54,886 nt of DNA from Streptomyces cirratus (GTDB lineage Bacteria > Actinomycetota > Actinomycetes > Streptomycetales > Streptomycetaceae): contig NZ_BMVP01000026.1 in NCBI RefSeq assembly GCF_014650775.1, positions 1 through 54,886 of the forward strand, written 5' to 3'. Every line of letters begins with the position of its first letter. Position 1 is the stretch's first letter. Shown here in pieces: positions 49,793 through 54,886 of this stretch. Both the position numbers and the translations under genes were made by a program. The notes below the pieces were generated by a model. It made no database searches. It worked only from the letters and a program-made list of their open reading frames with translations, and had not been told where the DNA came from.

Positions 49793-50826
49793 GCGTACAT
49801 CGCCCCCATCGCCTGGCGCGCCTGGTCCGCAAGCGTCACCGCGGTCCCCAGACGGTTGTCGACGACCAGATGCGGAACCGCCGGACGCAGGTCGAGGTCG
49901 ATCGTTGCCATGTACTCGTCCCAGCGGGCCAACTTCCAGGCGTCCCGGGCCGCCGAGCGGAAGGTGATGTACTCCCGCATCGACTCCTCATCACAGCGCA
50001 CCCACACGGGGAAGACGTCAACCCCCATGGACGCAGCCCGGTTGGACAGCCGCTGCATCCACTCCGGATCCGTCATCTCCGAGATGAACGGCGCGCTCAG
50101 CACCGTGCTGATTCCGCACTTGATGTTGGCCATGGCTGACTGCATCAGGCAGTCGTACTCCACAGACCGGACGCGCTCCCTGTAGAGCTCGGTGTGCCGG
50201 TCGTTCGGATCGCCGCCCAACGCCACCAGGAGGCGCTCCACCAGCGGCCGGGTGAGGGGATCCTTGTCGAGCAGCGGCCAACCAGTGAGCTGAACGAAGA
50301 ACCTCGCCAGCTCGGTCTTGCCGCTGCCGGCATACCCGCCGACCAGGATCAGGACGGGGCGGTGCGGATCGCCGCCAGTGTGCCTCCGCTTCCAGGCGTC
50401 GATGATGCGCTGCTGGAGGGCGAAGTGGCCGGCGTCCTCGCTGCCGGGTGAGATGCGGTGGACCGCTCGTTCGACGGCCAATACGTGCGCGCCGTTGAGG
50501 CGATCGTCCATCGGCGTGAGCTTGAAGGACGTCTCCTCACCGGGCAGCGCGGTCCTGAAGCCGAGGTCGGGCTCGGTGGCCCGGTAGAGCAGGCAGTAGG
50601 CGCGTCGGTAGTGCGGGCCCGGGTAGACCTCGCCCTGCTCGTGCTGCCAGAGCGTCTGCGGATTCGCGGCGGGAATGCCCTTCAGCTTGGCTCGCTCAGC
50701 TACTTCGCGAAGCCTCTCGCCGGCCTTTTCCAGGGTCAGGCCGTGTGCCTCGCGCTGCTCACGCAGCCGGTCCGGCCGCCACCCCGCTCGTTGCTTCCCC
50801 ACCCTCTGCCCCTCCGTCATCGTCAT
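49789..50826 (-). CDS. HTH protein fused to a P-loop kinase/ATPase domain
   Basis: 345 aa. The ATG at 50826 is used; a second ATG at 50820 is possible. Residues 12-65 form an XRE-like HTH (RLREQREAHGLTLEKAGERL, NPQTLWQHEQGEVYPGPHYR). The second part has Walker A ILVGGYAGSGKTELARFF (about 162-179), LLDKDPLTRPLVERLLVALG, YDCLMQSAMANIKCGISTVL and VFPVWVRCDEESMREYITFR, like kinases of the zeta-toxin or shikimate/gluconate kinase group. This could be a regulator that senses a metabolite by phosphorylating it. Co-transcribed with the second kinase. Confidence 0.78.
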   Translation of the reverse strand: MTMTEGQRVGKQRAGWRPDRLREQREAHGLTLEKAGERLREVAERAKLKGIPAANPQTLWQHEQGEVYPGPHYRRAYCLLYRATEPDLGFRTALPGEETSFKLTPMDDRLNGAHVLAVERAVHRISPGSEDAGHFALQQRIIDAWKRRHTGGDPHRPVLILVGGYAGSGKTELARFFVQLTGWPLLDKDPLTRPLVERLLVALGGDPNDRHTELYRERVRSVEYDCLMQSAMANIKCGISTVLSAPFISEMTDPEWMQRLSNRAASMGVDVFPVWVRCDEESMREYITFRSAARDAWKLARWDEYMATIDLDLRPAVPHLVVDNRLGTAVTLADQARQAMGAMYA

Positions 50827-51031
50827 GCCTGTGAGCCTAGAGCTCAGGCCCGAAGTCCCATGTGTACACGGATGTTGAAAACCCGTGAACGAGCTCGTGT
50901 ACACGCTTCGACAGGGCGCTGTGATGTTCCCGCCGAAGCGCTTGCGGTGTGATTGCTTCAGCAGCGCAGCCGGATGGCGGATGAGGAGGTGTCCCGTGCA
51001 AAGTCGACTTGCTTCGCTTGGTGTGACGCAA

Positions 51032-51466
51032 TCAGGTCTTCCGCTCTCGCTCAAGTTCTTCGAGTCGGGTGGCCATCGCGTCAAGCCTGGCCTCAAGCCT
51101 CTTGACTGTGGCAGCAAGCTCGGCCGTGGAAGGTTGCGCTACGACAGGCGTCGGCCGGGCCCGAACGAAGACGCCCTTTCCTGCCTGTCCGTACAGAAGG
51201 CCCTCGGCGGTCAGTTCGGTGACGGCGCGCCGGACCACGGTGCTGGAGACGTCGTACTGCGATCCCAGTTTGGCTGTCGAGGGAATCGGGTCTCCGACTG
51301 CAAGACGGCCATCTGCGATCTGTTGTCGGAGATCCTCCATGACGCGCTGGTACTCCGGCTGACCGTTCCCCACCACTGCTCCTTCGTCATGTGACCGCTT
51401 GCTTGAGCTGCTCATAGTGCAGCACATGGGCTCGGTGATCAGTCGGTGCAGGGTCTGGGTCGTCAT
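51032..51466 (-). CDS. GntR-family transcriptional regulator
   Basis: 144 aa from the ATG at 51466, which has AGGAGGTG 7 bases upstream. The winged helix is YQRVMEDLRQQIADGRLAVG, then PSTAKLGSQYDVSSTVVRRA and LTAEGLLYGQAGKGVFVRAR. A coiled coil (AELAATVKRLEARLDAMATR) follows instead of a ligand-binding domain, so it probably dimerises through this segment. Short GntR proteins of this sort (KorSA-like) repress transfer functions in Streptomyces integrative elements. A palindrome (51492-51504) in its promoter is a likely autoregulatory site. Confidence 0.85.
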   Translation of the reverse strand: MTTQTLHRLITEPMCCTMSSSSKRSHDEGAVVGNGQPEYQRVMEDLRQQIADGRLAVGDPIPSTAKLGSQYDVSSTVVRRAVTELTAEGLLYGQAGKGVFVRARPTPVVAQPSTAELAATVKRLEARLDAMATRLEELERERKT

Positions 51467-51766
51467 TGGGGACACCTCCTTGACAACCTTATGCACATAG
51501 TGCACCTTGTACGTAAGGCACGTGGTCCTCCGGGAGCACCGAGTCAGCACCACCGCAAGACCGTAGGAAGTCGTCCGCCTCGCAAGAGGGGGCCGGGGTC
51601 GATGGCAACACCAAATCCCCCGCGTTTCTCGACTACCTACTGCACGTCGCAGCGCTATGCGCTGTCCGTCCGTCAGGACGCCGGGGTCACCCGTGCGGCC
51701 TGGTGGGCGGAGAGAGCACCGCGACGCACCTACTCCCCCTCCCTTTCGCACATGAGGAGATTCGCC
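51467..51766. promoter_or_regulatory. Divergent promoter region with nested palindrome
   Basis: The interval separates the GntR gene from the gene starting at 51767. TGCAC-ATA-GTGCA at 51492-51504 is a perfect palindrome, nested inside an imperfect CTTATGCAC/GTACGTAAG inversion (51488-51517), about 20 bp upstream of the GntR ribosome binding site. This fits a repressor operator. The rest up to 51766 shows no gene I can support. Confidence 0.55.
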
Positions 51767-52336
51767 ATGGCCGTTTCCGCCGCGATGCCCACTGCTAAGG
51801 AACGCCCCCGTCGGACCCGCACGAAGCGGGTCAGCGCCTTACCCGCCCTCAAGCTCTCCAAGCTCCTGCCCTCGCGCATCGACCTCCGCGACCCGCTCCA
51901 GGCCGTCCTCGTCTGCGAGGACTGCGGCACGTGGGTGCCGATCACCGGCATCAACAGCCGCGTGCAGAAGCTGGTCCCGCACCACACCGGCAAGGCGGGC
52001 GTCGCCGCCGCGATCCACTGCCGGAGCAGTAACCGCCGCGTCGAGTTCGATATGACGCTCCCCGAATGGCGCCAGGCCCTCGACGACGCCATCACTGAGG
52101 CGTCCAGCCGCACGGCCACCACCGTGCTGCCCAAGGCGTTCAGCGCGGAGACGGACCGGACCTTGCGGGCCCGCGCGGAGCGCACGGCCGCCGGCCGCGT
52201 CGCCGACTGGCAGGCGGCGCTGCCCCGCGTGGTTGACGCGGACAAGGCCCGGCGGGCGGTACCCGCGGGTGACACCCCGGCCGAGGCACGGAGCGTGCCC
52301 ACGGACCACCTGACCGTCCAGCGCCTGGCGAGCTGA
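51767..52336 (+). CDS. Conserved hypothetical protein with a Cys motif (189 aa)
   Basis: The ATG at 51767 is preceded by GAGGAG at a good distance. The N-terminus is basic (KERPRRTRTKRVSALPALKL). AVLVCEDCGTWVPITGINSR with a later IHCRSSNRRVEFD looks like a C-x2-C...C metal site. The C-terminus is helical. A strong stem-loop follows the stop. I recall similar proteins in Streptomyces mobile elements but no assigned function. Confidence 0.65.
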   Translation: MAVSAAMPTAKERPRRTRTKRVSALPALKLSKLLPSRIDLRDPLQAVLVCEDCGTWVPITGINSRVQKLVPHHTGKAGVAAAIHCRSSNRRVEFDMTLPEWRQALDDAITEASSRTATTVLPKAFSAETDRTLRARAERTAAGRVADWQAALPRVVDADKARRAVPAGDTPAEARSVPTDHLTVQRLAS

Positions 52337-52352
52337 ACAATCGCACGATCGA

Positions 52353-52399
52353 CCACGGCCCCGGCCGCCCACATCGAGAGGGGGCGGCCGGGGCCGTGG
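52353..52399. terminator. Strong 18-bp stem-loop terminator
   Basis: The 18-bp arm at 52353-52370 (CCACGGCCCCGGCCGCCC) is perfectly complementary to 52382-52399, with an 11-nt loop, 17 bp after the stop of the preceding gene. Confidence 0.85.
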
Positions 52400-52428
52400 C
52401 TGCTCGTACAGCAGTCAGAAAGCGACGA

Positions 52429-52454
52429 ACCCCCGGGCTTAGGCCCCCGGGGGT
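52429..52454. terminator. Second stem-loop before the WhiB-like gene
   Basis: ACCCCCGGG (52429-52437) pairs with CCCGGGGGT (52446-52454) around an 8-nt loop, followed by CGTCTTTG. With the hairpin at 52353 it forms a tandem barrier; alternatively it lies in the 5' leader of the WhiB-like transcript and affects its expression. Confidence 0.6.
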
Positions 52455-52492
52455 CGTCTTTGCAGTCCCCCTCCACGAAAGGGAAGACGCAC

Positions 52493-53035
52493 ATGCACAG
52501 GATGACATCCACTCAGGCCCGCCGGATGCGGCGCCCGGTGCTTCAGGCCGCAATCGACGCCGGCGCCAAGTGCGCCGAGGCCGACCCCGACCTGTTCTTC
52601 CGGGCCGACGGCGAGCCGACGGCCACCTGGCAGGCGCAGCGCGCCGAGGCGATCCGCGTCTGCCACGGCTGCCCGGTACGGGCGGCCTGCGAGGAGCTCG
52701 CACTGCGCGACGGCGACGGCAACGACCGCGTTGACGACCTGGTGCGCGGTGGCCGGTCCGGGTGCGAACTGGCCGCACTCCGCAAGCGCCAGGCCCAGCG
52801 CCTCAGCGAGGCGATGACCGCCGACGAGGCCGCCGACGCGGAATGGAGGAACCTGATCGAAGCGTCGGTCGAGCTTTGGGCCGAGGCTCGGGTGATGCCG
52901 ACCAGGAGCGCCGGCATTAGGCACCAGGCCGAACTCGTCGCGCAACAGAACCAGCGGCTCCGCGAGCTCGCCGACCGCATCACTGCCGTCCGCTCCGCTC
53001 GCCGCGCCCGCACTGGATGGGGGGTCGCGGCATGA
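52493..53035 (+). CDS. WhiB-like (Wbl) iron-sulfur protein, long form
   Basis: 180 aa from the ATG at 52493. The four conserved Cys are present: KCAEADPDLFF, then VCHGCPVRAACEELALR (C-x2-C-x5-C), which bind a [4Fe-4S] cluster in Wbl regulators. The usual G-V/I-W-G-G turn is replaced by DDLVRGGRSGCE, and a helical extension of about 80 residues follows. Wbl proteins act with sigma factor A region 4. Divergent versions are common on phages and mobile elements. It heads an operon of small Cys-containing genes. Confidence 0.8.
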   Translation: MHRMTSTQARRMRRPVLQAAIDAGAKCAEADPDLFFRADGEPTATWQAQRAEAIRVCHGCPVRAACEELALRDGDGNDRVDDLVRGGRSGCELAALRKRQAQRLSEAMTADEAADAEWRNLIEASVELWAEARVMPTRSAGIRHQAELVAQQNQRLRELADRITAVRSARRARTGWGVAA

Positions 53036-53328
53036 CCACCATCGTCACCCCGCAGGACGAGACCGACTCGCACAGCCGGCGGCTGGGCCGTCTGCTGGTG
53101 CGTATGGTCCGTGACAGCGACGCCACGATCCCGCCCGAGCGTCGGGCCCGGCGCACCCTCGCCGAGATGGCCCCGGGCTACACCCGCCCCCCGCTGCTGA
53201 GTTTCCACTCCCCGGCGCCGGCGCGTGCGGCGGACGACGCGTGCGTCCTGTGCGGGTACTGGACCTGCCGCTGCGGCCAGGCCGTCACCGCTCCGAGCCG
53301 GGCGAGTGCGACGGGTGCGGTCCGGTGA
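53032..53328 (+). CDS. Small protein with CxxC-CxC C-terminus (98 aa)
   Basis: Starts in an ATGA overlap with the WhiB-like gene. The N-terminal part is helical and basic (RRLGRLLVRMVRDSDATIPP). The C-terminus has CVLCGYWTCRCG, a likely zinc or metal knuckle. The stop overlaps the next start (GTGA, 53325-53328). Unknown function, co-translated with its neighbours. Confidence 0.6.
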   Translation: MTTIVTPQDETDSHSRRLGRLLVRMVRDSDATIPPERRARRTLAEMAPGYTRPPLLSFHSPAPARAADDACVLCGYWTCRCGQAVTAPSRASATGAVR

Positions 53329-53456
53329 GCGCCTGCGGTCACCCGCCGAGGCTCGTGACAGTCAACTGCACTGGCGCCGACGGCAAGCCGTACCAGTCGG
53401 TGCGGCACGAGCCCTGCACGTGCGGCGCCCCAGCGCCGTCCGAGCCGAAGAAATAG
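53325..53456 (+). CDS. Small Cys-rich protein (43 aa)
   Basis: GTG start overlapping the previous stop. The product MSACGHPPRLVTVNCTGADG continues with HEPCTCGAPAP; four Cys and two His within 43 residues suggest a small zinc-binding protein. Believed mainly because of the coupled start and the Cys pattern. Confidence 0.5.
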   Translation: MSACGHPPRLVTVNCTGADGKPYQSVRHEPCTCGAPAPSEPKK

Positions 53457-53472
53457 GAGCCCGTGCACATAC

Positions 53473-53655
53473 GTGCCGCCCGTACCGCCCAGCACCACGC
53501 GGTACGGGCCATCGCCGCGCGGCCTGGCCCACCCCCTCACCCGCGCCCTCCTGGCGGCCGCCGCACTCACCGCCGCGGCCGCCTGGGAGGCCGGCCACCG
53601 CGTCGCCGAACTCCACCCCGCACCAGGCGCCGAACCCCAACCGGGACGGCACTGA
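53473..53655 (+). CDS. Possible small hydrophobic protein (60 aa)
   Basis: This frame reads a Pro-rich start, then RGLAHPLTRALLAAAALTAA, a possible membrane helix. A competing GTG at 53463 opens another frame with an Arg/Pro-rich and unlikely product. A frameshift joining the two starts is possible. Weak evidence. Confidence 0.3.
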   Translation: MPPVPPSTTRYGPSPRGLAHPLTRALLAAAALTAAAAWEAGHRVAELHPAPGAEPQPGRH

Positions 53656-53672
53656 CGATCCAGGAGCAGCAG

Positions 53673-53984
53673 ATGACGATGACGCCCGCAGACTTCCGCG
53701 ACATCAAAGGCGACCCGGCCGGCTGGTCGCCCGCCGACTTCGACACGTACACGGTCCTTTCCGAGATCTGCCCGCCGCCGCACAGCGCGCGGGAGATGCA
53801 GGAGATCGCCGCCGGCCACGACAAGGACGCGGTCCGCGAGACGCAGATCGCGGACATTCTCGCCGGCGACGGGCACACCGAGGCCGCCGGGATCTGGCTC
53901 CGCAGCGCCGAGGCGTCCCGCGAGTACGCGGGCGCCGCCCGTCAGGGTTGGCAGCGCTACCAGGCCGTCCTGAACGGCGAGTGA
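53673..53984 (+). CDS. Hypothetical protein (103 aa)
   Basis: The ATG at 53673 follows CAGGAG at the usual spacing. The product MTMTPADFRDIKGDPAGWSP, FDTYTVLSEICPPPHSAREM and QIADILAGDGHTEAAGIWLR is acidic and helical. The frame is open further upstream but that part is Arg/Pro-rich and overlaps other genes. No domain recognised. It belongs to the small-gene operon after the WhiB-like gene. A further frame ending at 54102 (VDAQREHLRAVADLVGD) might be a tiny extra gene. Confidence 0.6.
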   Translation: MTMTPADFRDIKGDPAGWSPADFDTYTVLSEICPPPHSAREMQEIAAGHDKDAVRETQIADILAGDGHTEAAGIWLRSAEASREYAGAARQGWQRYQAVLNGE

Positions 53985-54200
53985 CCCGTACGACTCCTAC
54001 CGCACCACCCCGCTGGTGGGGGAAGTGACCCAGGTGGTCGACGCTCAGCGCGAGCACCTGCGTGCGGTCGCCGACCTCGTCGGTGACCGCACACCGGCCT
54101 GACAAATCCCCGCCCCACCGCACCACCCGAGCCGGCAGCCCGCACGAGGGGGCTGCCGGCTCTCCCCTTGTCTGCCGCAACTTCACAGGGAGAGACAGCC

Positions 54201-54886
54201 GTGGCGACCGCCCAGCGTTCGAAGACCCCGGCCCGGCGCAAGCCGCCGGCCCGCACCCGCAAGCCCCCCGTCGTCAAGGCCACGCCCACCGCGCCGACCG
54301 TGTCGGCCCCGGCGTTGTCAGCTGCCGATGTGGCCCTGGCCGATGCCCGTGACCGCGCCGCCGACCTGGCCGACCTCGTACGTGAGGTGGCCCGCGCCGA
54401 CGCAGACACGCTCTTGGCCGATGCCGAGGCCCGCGCGGCCCACCTCACCGATCAGGCCGCCCTGCACGCCCACCAGGTCCGGGCCACGGCGAAAGCCGAC
54501 GCCCGCCAGGTCCTCGCCGACGTGGTGGAGGAATCCGGGCGCCGCCTGGCCGCCTCCACTACCAGCGCGAAGGAGACGAGGAGCACCGCCGAAGAGGAGG
54601 CGCAGCAGATCCGCCACCAGGCGCGCTCTGAGGCGGAGCAGACCGCGACCGCCGGCCGCGCGCTGGCGGGCCGCCACCGTGCGGAAGCCGCCCGCCGCGC
54701 CGGCGCGATCGAGGACCGGGCCCGCGAAAGTGCGCAGCGGATCCGCGACGATGCCGCCCGGGAGGCCGCACTGCTCCTGGAGCGCGCCGCCAAGGAGGCT
54801 GACGGAATCCGGGCCAAGGCTGAGGCCGTCCTGGAGCAGGCGCGGGCCGACGCCGAGCAGGTGCGCACCGCAGCACGTACCGAAGC
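54201..54886 (+). CDS. Long coiled-coil protein, cut by the window end
   Basis: The GTG at 54201 has AGGGAGAG about 8 bases upstream. After a basic Pro/Lys-rich N-terminus (KTPARRKPPARTRKPPVVK) come about 190 residues of continuous Ala/Glu/Arg heptad pattern (VLADVVEESGRRLAASTTSA, ADGIRAKAEAVLEQARADAE), with no membrane segment so far. It resembles DivIVA-like or scaffold proteins found before transfer genes in Streptomyces elements. It runs off the window without a stop. Confidence 0.7.
   Translation, partial: MATAQRSKTPARRKPPARTRKPPVVKATPTAPTVSAPALSAADVALADARDRAADLADLVREVARADADTLLADAEARAAHLTDQAALHAHQVRATAKADARQVLADVVEESGRRLAASTTSAKETRSTAEEEAQQIRHQARSEAEQTATAGRALAGRHRAEAARRAGAIEDRARESAQRIRDDAAREAALLLERAAKEADGIRAKAEAVLEQARADAEQVRTAARTE

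Noticed and set aside
47343..49832. 829-codon minus-strand frame
   Set aside because: Only its last 98 codons (the XRE regulator) look real. The rest is antisense to the HAD and dehydrogenase genes and overlaps the kinase gene in another frame.
1..54886. tRNA or rRNA genes
   Set aside because: I looked for tRNA T-arm words and rRNA-like blocks and saw none that fold into a full cloverleaf.

Overview
The window is high-GC actinobacterial DNA and almost certainly Streptomyces or a close relative. GC-rich third codon positions, many GTG and TTG starts, a WhiB-like gene, DUF721/DciA and Rep-like genes of Streptomyces plasmid type and Streptomyces-style HTH/TPR regulators all point there. It looks like accessory DNA (a chromosome arm or large plasmid): there is little core metabolism, at least three insertion elements or remnants, many frameshifted genes and three long CRISPR arrays. 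No rRNA or tRNA gene was seen.

Region 1 (1-13.3 kb) is a mosaic. It holds an ISAzo13-type remnant, a 19-bp inverted repeat whose right arm carries a Shine-Dalgarno sequence, four 14-bp iterons, a frameshifted conserved gene, a membrane protein with a shifted N-terminus, a secreted HNH nuclease, an NAD+-dependent DNA ligase, two overlapping Nudix hydrolases, an IS5-type element with a -1 frameshift signal, a secreted repeat protein and an ABC exporter. Two pieces of a second, broken ligA copy lie at 8.0 and 10.8 kb; one is fused to the start of an IS5 transposase.

Region 2 (13.3-21.1 kb) carries regulator debris and then a tight three-gene operon of lower GC (14.17-17.71 kb). It encodes a nuclease-like effector, a small middle protein and a Rad50/SMC-type ABC ATPase with a zinc-hook CPTC motif. 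This fits the ABC-three-component (ABC-3C) conflict systems. More pseudogenes and a 474-aa protein follow.

Region 3 (21.4-26.5 kb) is a sugar/surface-modification type cluster: a hexapeptide acyltransferase, two paralogous family 2 glycosyltransferases, an NDP-sugar epimerase and an HTH/TPR regulator.

Region 4 (26.7-44.1 kb) is a type I-E CRISPR-Cas locus. The minus-strand order is cas3, cse1, cse2, cas7, cas5, cas6e, and cas1-cas2 are missing. Its Cse2 is a tandem fusion of two complete Cse2 domains. Array 1 runs on from cas6e in the same direction. Array 2 starts divergently from cas3. Array 3 lies beyond an IS5-type element and a nitroreductase. Together they hold roughly 105 spacers and three repeat families, and array 1 contains blocks of all three joined by hybrid repeats. 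Two degenerate repeats sit between cas3 and cse1, antisense to the operon, and supply the last codons of cas3.

Region 5 (44.1-54.9 kb) resembles a plasmid or integrative-element backbone. It has a frameshifted DciA-like gene and a large HTH Rep candidate with a repeat-bearing upstream region, a small XRE regulator, HAD phosphatase and 6PGDH-like dehydrogenase genes, a coupled P-loop kinase/HTH-ATPase pair, a GntR regulator with a palindromic operator candidate, a WhiB-like operon of small Cys-rich proteins and a coiled-coil protein that runs off the end. Coordinates and motifs were read by eye; no database search was possible.
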